Positions 53,888 through 63,295 are shown, numbered from the stretch's first letter. The stretch: 64,000 nucleotides of DNA from Bacteroidia bacterium (GCA_030428705.1 JAUIDI010000007.1:124001-188000); one strand, 5' to 3'. Numbers and translations are program-made. The notes: generated by a model from the sequence alone, not told the origin.

Positions 53888-54979
53888 TTATTGAACTAGA
53901 CTTATGAGGTTCTCCCATTTTGAAACGACACTATCAACGTCGTAAATTTTGGTGCTATCTTTAGCCGCATTGCCAATACGTTCTATTTCTTTTTCATTGT
54001 TAATGAGAAATTCAAGTCTGTCTTCCAAAGCTTTTACGTCATTAACAGGAACCAAATAACCAGTCTTATCATTCTGAATCAGCTCACTTGGACCTGTAGG
54101 GCAGTCAGTTGAGATACATGCCAAACCAAAATACATTGCTTCTAATAGTGCATTCGGAAACCCTTCATAAATCGACGTGAAGGCAAAAATCTTACTCGAG
54201 CTATAAAGCTTATCAACATTTTTAACGGTTCCTAACAGCTCAATTTGATTAGACATATCCGAATCTCTGACAAGAAGATCTAAATCTTCCTTCTTTTCAC
54301 CGCTGCCGACAATATAGAGTTTCCACCCTTTTGGCTTAATATTTGCAAATGCCTCGATAAGTATGTGTTGAGCCTTTTGTTCTGAAAGACGACCAACATT
54401 CAGGATTACGTTTTCCCGCTCTATTTCTGGCTTATTTTTGAATTGTGGATTTATTGGATTTGGTATTATTTTTAATCGTTTTTGTTCTATAAAATTTTTA
54501 TAAAAACTTTTTATACCTTCCGTTTGCACTACTAGATAGTTTGCTTTTGGATAAACCAATCCCCTAAGTTTTTTCCAAAGAATTGGGGTTGTGCGGTCTT
54601 CTAGATAAGGATTGTTTCTTTCACTAATGATAATCGGTATACGTTGTATTTTGGAGGCAATAACCGAAAGAATATTGGCAGTAGTCATAAAACCAATACA
54701 TACATCTACTTTATTTTCACTAAAAAAAAAACCTATCCTTTTCACAAGTGAAAAATTCGTAACAACTGCTTGAAAGGGATTTTTACTTGGTTTGATTTCA
54801 TGGGTACAATGCTCTACTTTGATTTCCTTATGAAGATCATAGAATATAGGAGCGGAGATAAATGTGATTATAATAACATTATGTCTAGAGACCAGTGAAT
54901 TGGCAAGAATTGAAACCACTCTTTCGGCACCACCTGAGGTGAGCGAGTTTATTACAAAAGCGATGGTCCTTTTTCTCAA
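53888..54979 (-). CDS. GT4 glycosyltransferase with TTG start
   Basis: The 363-residue enzyme opens RTIAFVINSLTSGGAERVVS, with VNVGRLSEQKAQHILIEAF-like text in the interdomain region (NVGRLSEQKAQHILIEAFAN, about 205-224) and the donor motif EGFPNALLEAMYFG (about 283-296). A conserved ISERNNPYLEDRTTP lies in the acceptor half. The start is TTG at 54979 with no upstream ATG. A T10 run (54722-54731, read as Phe codons) lies near codon 85. Distantly related to the three-copy GT4 set. It is 19 nt after the tviB-like gene and 7 nt before the flippase gene. Confidence 0.85.
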   Translation of the reverse strand: MRKRTIAFVINSLTSGGAERVVSILANSLVSRHNVIIITFISAPIFYDLHKEIKVEHCTHEIKPSKNPFQAVVTNFSLVKRIGFFFSENKVDVCIGFMTTANILSVIASKIQRIPIIISERNNPYLEDRTTPILWKKLRGLVYPKANYLVVQTEGIKSFYKNFIEQKRLKIIPNPINPQFKNKPEIERENVILNVGRLSEQKAQHILIEAFANIKPKGWKLYIVGSGEKKEDLDLLVRDSDMSNQIELLGTVKNVDKLYSSSKIFAFTSIYEGFPNALLEAMYFGLACISTDCPTGPSELIQNDKTGYLVPVNDVKALEDRLEFLINNEKEIERIGNAAKDSTKIYDVDSVVSKWENLISLVQ

Positions 54980-54998
54980 AACTTTAGGGTGTTAAGAT

Positions 54999-56282
54999 TT
55001 ATAAACGACCAGAAACAGATTGCTCCAGTATTCCTTTCACATCATACAGTACTCCGTCGGTTTTAAGCATTTCCATTAGATTGAGCTTTAAAAATTGCTT
55101 ATGGGCTACAGTTAGGACAATAGCATCATATTTTTTGTTTTTGTCCAAAGTCTTTGAAGAAGTGATCCCATACTCGTGTTCAACTTCCTTCGGGGCGGCC
55201 CATGGGTCTAAAATATCGACATGGGTACCGTAACTTTGCAAATTTCGGATAACATCGACCGCCTTCGTATTGCGTACATCAGGGCAGTTTTCTTTAAAAG
55301 TAACCCCTAAGACCAAAATATTAGATCCCTTTACCTTGATATCGTTTTGGACCATTAATTTAACAACCTCACCGGCAACATATTTGCCCATACCATCGTT
55401 CATACGCCGACCTGCCAAAATGATTTCCGGGTGATAGCCATATTCTTGTGCTTTTTGCGCTAAATAATAAGGATCTACCCCAATGCAGTGACCCCCGACC
55501 AGACCTGGCTTAAAGGGCAAAAAGTTCCACTTGGTACCGGCAGCTTCCAAAACATGGTGTGTGTCGATGCCCAAAAGGTTAAAGATTTTGGCCAGTTCAT
55601 TCACAAAGGCGATATTGATATCCCGTTGGGAATTTTCAATTACTTTTGCTGCTTCGGCTACCTTTATAGAAGGAGCTAAATGGGTGCCCGCGGTTATTAC
55701 CGACTTATATAACTGATCTACTTTTTGACCGATTTCAGGGGTAGAGCCCGAAGTTACTTTCAATATTTTTTCAACGGTATGTTCCTTGTCTCCGGGATTG
55801 ATTCGTTCAGGCGAATAACCTACGAAAAAATCCTCATTGAATTGTAGGCCACTTACCTTTTCAAGAACAGGTACGCACTCATCTTCGGTAACCCCAGGAT
55901 ATACAGTCGACTCATAAACAACGATATCTCCTTTTTTCAATACTTTTCCGACCGTTTCACTTGATTTGTACAGGGGCGTCAAAATGGGCCTGTTCGTACT
56001 GTCCACTGGGGTCGGTACGGTGACGATGAAGTAGTTGCAATCTTCGATATCCTCCAGTCGGTTTGAACAATAGAGTCCTTGAACCATTTGAGGAGAAGTT
56101 CTCAATACTTCTTGCAGTATTTCATCTTCCACTTCAAGTGTGCTGTCGGTTCCTGACTGGAGCTCTTTAATGCGATTTTCATTGATATCAAAACCGACTA
56201 CGGGATATTTGGTCGCAAAAAGGCGCGCCAAGGGCAGCCCCACATATCCAAGACCGATTACTGCTATTTTTGTTGAAGACAT
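54999..56282 (-). CDS. tviB: UDP-N-acetylglucosamine 6-dehydrogenase, TviB/WbpA-type
   Basis: This 427-residue nucleotide-sugar dehydrogenase has the N-terminal Rossmann motif [14 protein letters not shown] (about 10-23), the central [20 protein letters not shown], and the catalytic cysteine region [18 protein letters not shown] (about 263-280). The features match TviB/WbpA, which oxidise UDP-GlcNAc to UDP-GlcNAcA with NAD+. With the tviC-like epimerase (57833) it would give UDP-GalNAcA, as in Vi antigen. It is separated from ugd by 210 nt and from the next GT4 by 19 nt. Confidence 0.86.
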   Translation of the reverse strand: MSSTKIAVIGLGYVGLPLARLFATKYPVVGFDINENRIKELQSGTDSTLEVEDEILQEVLRTSPQMVQGLYCSNRLEDIEDCNYFIVTVPTPVDSTNRPILTPLYKSSETVGKVLKKGDIVVYESTVYPGVTEDECVPVLEKVSGLQFNEDFFVGYSPERINPGDKEHTVEKILKVTSGSTPEIGQKVDQLYKSVITAGTHLAPSIKVAEAAKVIENSQRDINIAFVNELAKIFNLLGIDTHHVLEAAGTKWNFLPFKPGLVGGHCIGVDPYYLAQKAQEYGYHPEIILAGRRMNDGMGKYVAGEVVKLMVQNDIKVKGSNILVLGVTFKENCPDVRNTKAVDVIRNLQSYGTHVDILDPWAAPKEVEHEYGITSSKTLDKNKKYDAIVLTVAHKQFLKLNLMEMLKTDGVLYDVKGILEQSVSGRL

Positions 56283-56492
56283 AGTACGTTTAAATTTTTT
56301 ATCTAATTTTTATATATGACGGTTGACGGTCGTTCATGACTCGTAATTAGTTGTCCGTTATTGGTTGTTCAAAATCTATCATTCAAAATTCATCATCCAT
56401 CATTCATAACTCTTAATTTACAATTCGTATTTCTAATCTCGTACTTCGTAGTTTCTCTATTGTTTTTCGTCTCAATTCTCACAGTCAAAGAC
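56283..56492. repeat. Degenerate short AT/pyrimidine-rich repeats
   Basis: The 210-nt spacer between the two dehydrogenase genes is made of short variants of ATTCATAACT and ATCATTCA (two copies 24 nt apart, near 56376 and 56400). This looks like the low-complexity intergenic repeats of flavobacterial genomes. No gene is credible here. Confidence 0.5.
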
Positions 56493-57821
56493 CTATTTCT
56501 TCCCGATCTGGTAATATTCAAACCCTTGTTGGTGCATGCGTTCATGGTTGTATTGGTTGCGACCATCAAATATCACAGGTTGTTTCAATTGTTTCTTTAT
56601 TTCCTCAAAATCCGGGGATCGAAACTCTTTCCACTCCGTTAACAGAATCATCGCATCGGCATCATTCAAAGTTTCATATTTTGATTTGAAGTAGGTCACA
56701 TTCTTAATATCTTTTAAATAGAAATGTTGCGCTTCTTCCATGGCTTTGGGGTCGTAAGCCTGTATTTGTGCGCCTCGTTTTGTCAATTCCTTAATGATAT
56801 AGATGGCAGGGGCTTCCCGCATGTCATCCGTTTCAGGTTTAAAGGCCAATCCCCATACGGCAAGGGTCTTTCCGTCTAAATCTTCCCCAAATCGCTGGAT
56901 AACCTTATTGGCAATAACCAGTTTTTGGGCATCATTGACCTCTTCTACGGAAGTGATCAATCTTGCGAAGTAACCATTTTCCTCGGCAGTCTTTTTTAAG
57001 GCTTTTACATCTTTTGGGAAACAAGATCCGCCATACCCACTGCCTGGATAGATAAAGCTATATCCAATACGACTATCGGAACCGATACCGATACGTACCT
57101 TGTTTACGTCGGCCCCAACAAGCTCACAGATATTTGCGATTTCGTTCATAAATGAAATCTTGGTAGCCAGCATCGCATTGGCCACGTATTTGGTCATTTC
57201 GGCCGACCGAACATCCATGGTAATCAATCGGTCCATACTACTCCGAAAAAACGGGGAATACAGCGCCCGCATTCTTTCCTTCGCAGCGTCGTTGTCGCAA
57301 CCGATGACCACCCGATCAGGTTTCATAAAATCATTGATGGCGTCACCTTCCTTAAGGAATTCGGGATTGGAAACCACATCGAAATCTATTTCAACCCTTC
57401 TTTTTTCCAATTCTTTTTGGATTGCTTCACGAACTTTGTCTGCGGTTCCCACCGGAACGGTCGATTTGTCGACAACGATCAAAGAATGTTCCATATGCCG
57501 CCCGATTTCTTGGGCCACTTGCAGTACATATTGTAAATCGGCGGAACCATCCTCTCCCATTGGCGTGCCTACGGCGATAAATGCGATATCGCACTTGTTC
57601 AGGTTTTCCGATAGTTGGGTATCGAAACGAAGCGATTTATTTTCAAAATTCCGTTTGACCATGGCTTCAAGCCCGGGTTCGTATATGGGGATTATCCCTT
57701 TTCTTAAATTCTCGATTTTTTGGGTATCGACATCGATACAGGTTACCGTGTTGCCCATTTCGGCAAAGCAGGTACCACTTACAAGACCTACATAGCCCGT
57801 ACCAATTACGGTTAGATTCAT
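56493..57821 (-). CDS. ugd: UDP-glucose 6-dehydrogenase
   Basis: The 442-residue enzyme oxidises UDP-glucose to UDP-glucuronate with two NAD+. The Rossmann motif [18 protein letters not shown] (about 7-24), [15 protein letters not shown], and the catalytic cysteine loop [18 protein letters not shown] (about 262-279) are clear. Length and motif order are normal for bacterial Ugd. The product feeds the UDP-GlcA 4-epimerase encoded at 59829 and other uronate-using steps. It follows the tviC-like gene by 11 nt. Confidence 0.93.
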   Translation of the reverse strand: MNLTVIGTGYVGLVSGTCFAEMGNTVTCIDVDTQKIENLRKGIIPIYEPGLEAMVKRNFENKSLRFDTQLSENLNKCDIAFIAVGTPMGEDGSADLQYVLQVAQEIGRHMEHSLIVVDKSTVPVGTADKVREAIQKELEKRRVEIDFDVVSNPEFLKEGDAINDFMKPDRVVIGCDNDAAKERMRALYSPFFRSSMDRLITMDVRSAEMTKYVANAMLATKISFMNEIANICELVGADVNKVRIGIGSDSRIGYSFIYPGSGYGGSCFPKDVKALKKTAEENGYFARLITSVEEVNDAQKLVIANKVIQRFGEDLDGKTLAVWGLAFKPETDDMREAPAIYIIKELTKRGAQIQAYDPKAMEEAQHFYLKDIKNVTYFKSKYETLNDADAMILLTEWKEFRSPDFEEIKKQLKQPVIFDGRNQYNHERMHQQGFEYYQIGKK

Positions 57822-57832
57822 TCTTGATTAGT

Positions 57833-58831
57833 TTACTTTAAGTTTTTCCAATACCAGGTTACGGCCTCTTTTAATCCCGACTTTATATCAAATTCCGGGT
57901 TATATCCCAATAACTTTTTTGCCTTTTCAATGGAGGCCAAGGAATGGGGGACATCCCCCGGTCGTTTTGGGCCGTACAGGACACTTACTTCCTCGATTCG
58001 AGAATCAAAAGCACTTAAATATTTCTTTAAAAGCAGCACCAATTCATTTAAATCGGTACGTTCGCCGTATGCTACGTTGTAAACGGTATTGATGGCAGTT
58101 TTATTGTCGGTCAGTAACGCTCTTATATTCATTTGAAGCACATTGTCGATATAGGTAAAATCCCTGGAATAGGTACCATCACCGTTTACGACGGGCGACT
58201 CGTGCTTCATCAATTGCAATACGAATTTAGGTATGACGGCGGCATAGGCACCATTCGGATCTTGTTTTCTTCCAAAGACATTAAAGTAACGAAGGCCGAT
58301 GGTTTCTAAACCATAGGTCTTGCTAAAAATATCGGCATACAATTCATTTACATATTTGGTAATGGCATAGGGAGATAAAGGTTTTCCAATAACATCTTCA
58401 ACTTTTGGCATATTGGTCGAATCACCATAGGTGGAGGAGCTTGCGGCATACACAAAGCGTTTGACTTTGGCATCCCTTGCGGCGACCAACATATTCAAAA
58501 ATCCGGAAATGTTGACCGAATTGCTGGTTATGGGGTCATTGATCGATCGGGGTACAGATCCCAAGGCAGCTTGATGCAGTATATAGTCAATACCCTTACA
58601 AGCCTTATTACAATCACCGATATTTCGGATGTCCCCTTCTAATAAAGTGAATTTATCATTCGAAAGAAAAGGGGAAATATTCTCGCGTTTGCCCGTTGCG
58701 AAGTTATCGAGACAAACGACTTTGTTTCCGTTTTCTAGAAGTATTTCACAAAGGTTGGATCCAATAAAACCGGCACCTCCGGTAACTAGAATTTTATATG
58801 CTGGATTAAGATTTAATGGCGAAAGATTCAT
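57833..58831 (-). CDS. tviC: UDP-GlcNAc/UDP-GlcNAcA C4-epimerase, TviC/WbpP-type
   Basis: This 332-residue short-chain dehydrogenase-fold epimerase has TGGAGFIGSNLCEILLENGN (about 18-37), HQAALGSVPRSINDPITSNS (about 90-109), the active-site Tyr/Lys pair in SPYAITKYVNE (about 157-167), and the substrate loop NVFGRKQDPNGAYAAVIPKF. These motifs follow TviC/WbpP, which convert UDP-GlcNAc(A) to UDP-GalNAc(A). It is 252 nt after the methyltransferase gene and 11 nt before ugd. Confidence 0.88.
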   Translation of the reverse strand: MNLSPLNLNPAYKILVTGGAGFIGSNLCEILLENGNKVVCLDNFATGKRENISPFLSNDKFTLLEGDIRNIGDCNKACKGIDYILHQAALGSVPRSINDPITSNSVNISGFLNMLVAARDAKVKRFVYAASSSTYGDSTNMPKVEDVIGKPLSPYAITKYVNELYADIFSKTYGLETIGLRYFNVFGRKQDPNGAYAAVIPKFVLQLMKHESPVVNGDGTYSRDFTYIDNVLQMNIRALLTDNKTAINTVYNVAYGERTDLNELVLLLKKYLSAFDSRIEEVSVLYGPKRPGDVPHSLASIEKAKKLLGYNPEFDIKSGLKEAVTWYWKNLK

Positions 58832-59083
58832 AGGCGTTTATTTTGATTGTGCAAAGATGGATAAAAGAAATGAAATGATGTTTTATTTACTTCAAGGTGG
58901 CCTTTAATCGGATGAATTGCCAAATCAAGATCATAAATAGTTTTTTCCAAGATTTTTCGAGGTTGTTACATTGCGGAAAAAACATTAAAAAGAAGCATCA
59001 GTTTTGTTGTTAATACAATTCTATAATTATCTATTGCTTCTTTATTAGACTTTGTTAACCCGTTTGGTTTTATGCTTTAATCT

Positions 59084-59785
59084 TCATTTGGCCAGCACTA
59101 GTAAAGAATACCCTCCAAGTAAGATTACGGCTAAGTCCTGATTTAAATTGAAACAAACTTTTCGTGGAATAGTGGCTATTTTAGCTTTTAGTGTTCTACT
59201 CAAATCTGAGGAGCTGGCGGTATAAAACAAATCTACAATTTCATAGCCACAGTCGACTAGGCTTGCAATGGCTGTTTGTTTTGTAAAATAATGTAGGTGA
59301 CCCACTGTTTTCCGAGCCAAAATGGGGAGATTTCTTAGAATTCCTTGCACGTTCATATCTAATGGTATATGAAAAATTTTATATTCCGATTTATTTTTAC
59401 ATGATTTTAAAAATCCCAAATAATCTTCAACATGTTCAAACACGTCTATCATTAGCAGCAAGTCAAATTGCCTAGGTGTTTTCAAAAAGTCTTCTCTTAA
59501 ATATTCTAATCTCTCTTTTTCTCTTTGTCTTGCTAATTTTATGGCGTCCACGGAAATATCGTACCCTGTATAACTTACATTTTCGGGGAGCATATAGTAT
59601 AGTTGATTTAATATTTCGCCAGCACCACAACCTACTTCGGCAATAGTTTTAGGAGTTAGTGAATGATTCTCCAACATCTTTTTTATTTGCTTTGCTTTCC
59701 AGGGGGAATCTTCAATATGCCAAGTGGGGTTATTATGAAGGTATTCACCCTTTTCTTGTTTATAAATATTTCCAGTTCTCGACAT
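59084..59785 (-). CDS. Class I SAM-dependent methyltransferase
   Basis: The 233-residue enzyme has TIAEVGCGAGEILNQLYYML (motif I, about 43-62), VSYTGYDISVDAIKLARQRE (about 67-86), and FDLLLMIDVFEHVEDYLGFL (about 107-126). These are standard class I methyltransferase marks. Typical relatives in polysaccharide clusters O-methylate sugars. It lies 43 nt after the UDP-GlcA epimerase gene. Target unknown. The 252-nt gap to the next gene may hold an internal promoter. Confidence 0.83.
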   Translation of the reverse strand: MSRTGNIYKQEKGEYLHNNPTWHIEDSPWKAKQIKKMLENHSLTPKTIAEVGCGAGEILNQLYYMLPENVSYTGYDISVDAIKLARQREKERLEYLREDFLKTPRQFDLLLMIDVFEHVEDYLGFLKSCKNKSEYKIFHIPLDMNVQGILRNLPILARKTVGHLHYFTKQTAIASLVDCGYEIVDLFYTASSSDLSRTLKAKIATIPRKVCFNLNQDLAVILLGGYSLLVLAK

Positions 59786-59828
59786 AATTTATTTTGGACT
59801 AGAGTGCATTTAAAGGACTGTTGTTATA

Positions 59829-60839
59829 CTAACCGTAATATTTTTTATACCATGTTATAAAGTGCTTAACTCCTTCATTAATCGGTGTATTTGGTCGGTA
59901 ATCATAATCATCAATAAGACCATCAACATTTGCCCAGGTTTTTTCCACATCTCCTGGTTGCATGGGAAGTAACAGCTTATCTGCCTTGATATTCAGACTT
60001 TTTTCAATAGCCTTTATGAAATCTAGTAGTTTAACTGAATTGTTGTTGCCAATATTATAGATTTTGTATTGCTCTTTGTCTCTAGGATTACTTTCCAAAA
60101 TTCGAACCACTCCTTCGGTAATATCATCTATGTAGGTAAAATCCCGTTCCATATTTCCCTTATTGAATACTTTGATGGGCTCTCCTTTTAGTATGGCTTG
60201 GGTAAATAGAAACATGGCCATGTCCGGCCTACCCCATGGGCCGTAAACCGTAAAAAATCGAAGTCCGGTCGTTTGAAAATTGTACAAATGGCTATAGGTG
60301 TGGGCCATAAGCTCGTTACTTTTTTTTGTGGCAGCGTAAAGGCTTACGGGATGATCAACGTTATCGGACGTTTCAAAAGGGATCTTGGTATTGCTCCCAT
60401 AAACACTTGAACTACTGGCATATACCAGATGTTTTATACCGTGCCGTCTGCAACATTCCAGGATATTCAAAAAACCGACAATATTACTATCAATATAAGC
60501 CTCCGGATTTTCCAAGCTGTACCGTACCCCAGCTTGGGCAGCCAAATTGCAGACCACATCAAATTGTTCGTGTTTAAAGAGTAGGGGAAGGGCTTTACGG
60601 TCTTCTATGGACGAACGAATAAATTTAAAATTCTTTTGAAGAATACCGGTACATGACTTGTTCAAGATTGTCGCTTCTCCTTTTTGTATTCCAAGTCGTT
60701 CAAGGCGGGCATATTTTAAATTGACATCGTAATAGTCGTTGATGTTATCAAGGCCGACCACCTCGTGTCCGTTTTCAACGAGTTTTTTCGAAACATAATA
60801 ACCGATAAAGCCAGCGGCTCCTGTTACCAGTATTTTCAT
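59829..60839 (-). CDS. UDP-glucuronate 4-epimerase
   Basis: This 336-residue NAD-dependent epimerase opens MKILVTGAAGFIGYYVSKKL with GLDNINDYYDVNLKYARLER (about 34-53). The NYYDVxLK pattern is a mark of UDP-GlcA 4-epimerases (LpsL/Cap1J). Tyr-x3-Lys is in SLYAATKKSNELMA (about 166-179), and the substrate loop is FTVYGPWGRPDMAMFLFTQA. It would turn UDP-GlcA made by Ugd into UDP-GalA. It is the first gene of the - strand block, 537 nt from the start of the divergent lyase gene at 61377. Confidence 0.88.
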   Translation of the reverse strand: MKILVTGAAGFIGYYVSKKLVENGHEVVGLDNINDYYDVNLKYARLERLGIQKGEATILNKSCTGILQKNFKFIRSSIEDRKALPLLFKHEQFDVVCNLAAQAGVRYSLENPEAYIDSNIVGFLNILECCRRHGIKHLVYASSSSVYGSNTKIPFETSDNVDHPVSLYAATKKSNELMAHTYSHLYNFQTTGLRFFTVYGPWGRPDMAMFLFTQAILKGEPIKVFNKGNMERDFTYIDDITEGVVRILESNPRDKEQYKIYNIGNNNSVKLLDFIKAIEKSLNIKADKLLLPMQPGDVEKTWANVDGLIDDYDYRPNTPINEGVKHFITWYKKYYG

Positions 60840-61376
60840 GGTACTTTTTTAAGCTACAAATATCCGAATGATTTTTGGAATTAAAATATTTCTCAGACTT
60901 GTTACTTGCTTTTTTATTAAAGAGATACCAGTATTACTATTTTGATGTACAACAAAACGTCCTTAGTAAATAAAAATTCGATGAAATACGTTGCTGTTGA
61001 GATTTCAGGTGTTTTACATCGATTTTTTGGTAGTTCATCTAATATTTTTTGTGGTTTCACAACAAAATTAAAAACAAAGGGTTATGGATTATTAAACATT
61101 CAATACCGTATAAACTCCAGCTAGCGAATAGTGTACATAACGATTCAATCTGGGCTAGCTACAAAGTTTGGATATGTTAATAAAAAGCGCATTTTATCGA
61201 ATAAATAATTTTAGGACATCCAAAACTAAAAATAGGAACGTATAAAGCCTTACACGACAAAATTTGTGCAGTTCATCGAAAATATATATAAGTTCATCGA
61301 TAAATAAAAACAAAAGCTTAGTATTGCCAGACCCTAAATCTGTATAAACCCCTAAAAGAAATTTAACCTACTACTT
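60840..61376. promoter_or_regulatory. Divergent intergenic region (537 bp) with direct repeats
   Basis: It lies between the epimerase operon (-) and the lyase lipoprotein (+). A direct repeat AGTTCATCGA occurs at 61270-61279 and 61291-61300, spaced 21 bp (two helical turns), 77-107 nt upstream of the lyase start. A similar TTATCGAATAAATAA lies near 61195. A separate inverted repeat AGCTAGC/GCTAGCT (61119-61160) is present. These fit regulator-binding sites. No credible gene is seen. Confidence 0.5.
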
Positions 61377-63185
61377 ATGAACCTTAAATCCCCCACCGCA
61401 ATTATTATACTATATTTTATTGCCTATTTTGTAAGTTTTTCCTGTAGCAAGGATAGCGATTTGTTGACAGATTATGCACTTGCTGATGTACAGGGGAATC
61501 ATGGAATATCGACTTTGATCGTCGATGATAAATATACTACGACACCCCATACGAGTATTGTTCTTGATGTTTTGGACAATGATACTTTTGATGACAATTC
61601 TGTGGTAAAAATTGTGAATACTTCTGGGCCGACCAATGGTACCGCCGAGATTATTGACAGTAAGACAATATTGTATACTCCGGGCCAAATTGATGGTTCG
61701 ACGCCAACAAACGGAGATGAAACCGGATCTGGAACTGAAGAAAATCCCTCCGACCAAGGAGAAACTACGGATACTTTCACCTACACTGTTGAGGTGACGA
61801 ACGAGGACGAGACCGTGGTTACCGAGGAAGCTACGGTAACGGTCAATATAACGGAATACGGTGAACTCAAGGCGTTCCCCTCGGCCTATGGCGGCGGAGC
61901 CTATACCAAAGGTGGCAGGGGCGGGAAGGTGCTGCATGTTACCAACCTCAACAGCGGTGGAAGCGGATCCTTCAGGGAGGCATTGCTGTCCACGGGCCCG
62001 CGGACCATAGTCTTTGACGTGTCGGGCAATATAGACCTACAGGGCTCTGACATATATCTTGATGGCCACTCCTATGACAATGTCACCGTCGCCGGCCAAA
62101 CATCGCCCTTAGGGGGTATCACATTCACCAATGGGACCATTTATTTCGACGCCGTCGACAACGTCATTGTCCGCTACATAAGGGGAAGGCCTGCGCAGGC
62201 GACCTCGGGGGAAGTCAGTCAGGGCGATGCCTTCATATTCCGAGGCTGCGACGACATCATATTGGACCATATGTCCATTTCCTTCGGCGGGGACCAGGCG
62301 AGCACCTTGAGCCCTAATACTGTAAACATTTCACAAAAAAGGCAGACGTTGCAGCGAAGCTTGATCGCGGATTCGTACACCGGTATCATCATGGGCGGGG
62401 TCAACAACAATTATTCGGCGGTTGAGGACATCTCTTTTTTGAATAACCTGATGGCGGATATCACCCATAGAACGCCGAATATGTCCGGTGACGGATATTT
62501 CGAGAGTATCAATAACGTCATTTACAATTGGTCCTGGCGTTTGATGAACCTTAACGGGGGGGCTGTAAAACTGAACCATATCGCAAATTACCATAAACGC
62601 GGGAGGGCTACCGAAGAAATGTCGATAGCCGAAAACGCGAACAAGATGCAACTGGTAAACAGTGCGACCCGCCCATTGGTCTATACAAGGGGCAATTATT
62701 ACAGTGGCCTGCTCTCGGGCGATTTTAGCGAGGACAACAGGATTATCTGGACCAATTTCAGCGGTTCGACCCCTATGGCCCCTTCCTATTTCACGGACAA
62801 TCAATTCCCGCTCCTTGGCGCCCCCATGAACGTTAAGACGGCCCCGGACGCCTATACCGATGTTCTGGGAAATGTCGGTGCCAATGTTTATTTCGATGAC
62901 GATGGAGTGCCGCAACATTATCAGGATGATTATGATGCGAGTAAAATAAATAATGTCCGAAACGACATAAGTCGGACAAACAACCCGGACTATGCCTCAT
63001 GGAGAATTCCGAGTTTGCCAAACAATGGCAGGCCCTCGGATTATGATAAGGATAACGATGGAATGTCCGATGCATGGGAAGTAGCCAATGGCCTGAACCC
63101 GAACGATTCTAGCGATGGTAACAAGGACAGGAACAGTGACGGCTATACGAACTTAGAGGATTTCCTGAACCAAGTCGATTTTTAA
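61377..63185 (+). CDS. Modular pectate-lyase-like beta-helix lipoprotein
   Basis: The 602-residue lipoprotein has lipobox Cys23 (SFSC) followed by SKDSD, a likely surface-export signal. A cadherin/Ig-like module (about 40-155) contains SIVLDVLDNDTF and FTYTVEVTNEDETVVTEEAT, matching the 25568-27337 lipoprotein. From about 163 a right-handed beta-helix of pectate lyase type follows: AFPSAYGGGAYTKGGRGGKV, VTNLNSGGSGSFREALL, IILDHMSISFGGDQA (about 303-317). The C-terminus has Ca-binding-like repeats (DKDNDGMSDAWEVANGLNPN, about 561-580). GC content rises sharply from about 61740. It probably cuts or holds uronic-acid polymer at the cell surface; activity not proven. Confidence 0.83.
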   Translation: MNLKSPTAIIILYFIAYFVSFSCSKDSDLLTDYALADVQGNHGISTLIVDDKYTTTPHTSIVLDVLDNDTFDDNSVVKIVNTSGPTNGTAEIIDSKTILYTPGQIDGSTPTNGDETGSGTEENPSDQGETTDTFTYTVEVTNEDETVVTEEATVTVNITEYGELKAFPSAYGGGAYTKGGRGGKVLHVTNLNSGGSGSFREALLSTGPRTIVFDVSGNIDLQGSDIYLDGHSYDNVTVAGQTSPLGGITFTNGTIYFDAVDNVIVRYIRGRPAQATSGEVSQGDAFIFRGCDDIILDHMSISFGGDQASTLSPNTVNISQKRQTLQRSLIADSYTGIIMGGVNNNYSAVEDISFLNNLMADITHRTPNMSGDGYFESINNVIYNWSWRLMNLNGGAVKLNHIANYHKRGRATEEMSIAENANKMQLVNSATRPLVYTRGNYYSGLLSGDFSEDNRIIWTNFSGSTPMAPSYFTDNQFPLLGAPMNVKTAPDAYTDVLGNVGANVYFDDDGVPQHYQDDYDASKINNVRNDISRTNNPDYASWRIPSLPNNGRPSDYDKDNDGMSDAWEVANGLNPNDSSDGNKDRNSDGYTNLEDFLNQVDF

Positions 63186-63203
63186 ACAAAGCAGACCATA
63201 TAA

Positions 63204-63237
63204 AAAAAGGCCCCTTGAATATTGAAGGGGCCTTTTT
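63204..63237 (+). terminator. Strong intrinsic terminator after the lyase lipoprotein gene
   Basis: A 13-bp perfect stem AAAAAGGCCCCTT / AAGGGGCCTTTTT with an 8-nt loop GAATATTG ends in a T-run on the + strand, 18 nt after the stop codon. It is nearly symmetric and may also work on the other strand. Confidence 0.92.
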
Positions 63238-63295
63238 ATTGTCAAAATATTTCAATGGTATAGACCAAAATTTCGCTATGGATAAAATTTAGGGT

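Noticed and set aside
57100-57795. A 231-codon + strand frame opposite ugd
   Set aside because: Antisense to a well-conserved enzyme; Ser/Ile-rich product typical of a shadow frame.
60942-61124. A 60-codon + strand frame upstream of the lyase lipoprotein
   Set aside because: Low-complexity product, no homology recognised, lies in the regulatory region.
62331-62918. A 195-codon - strand frame opposite the lyase domain
   Set aside because: It exists because of the GC-rich codons of the lyase gene; no domain is seen.
22524-63185. Reading the lyase genes as a pectin-utilisation locus
   Set aside because: No SusC/SusD pair, no transporter and no hybrid two-component regulator in the window; neighbours are biosynthetic.
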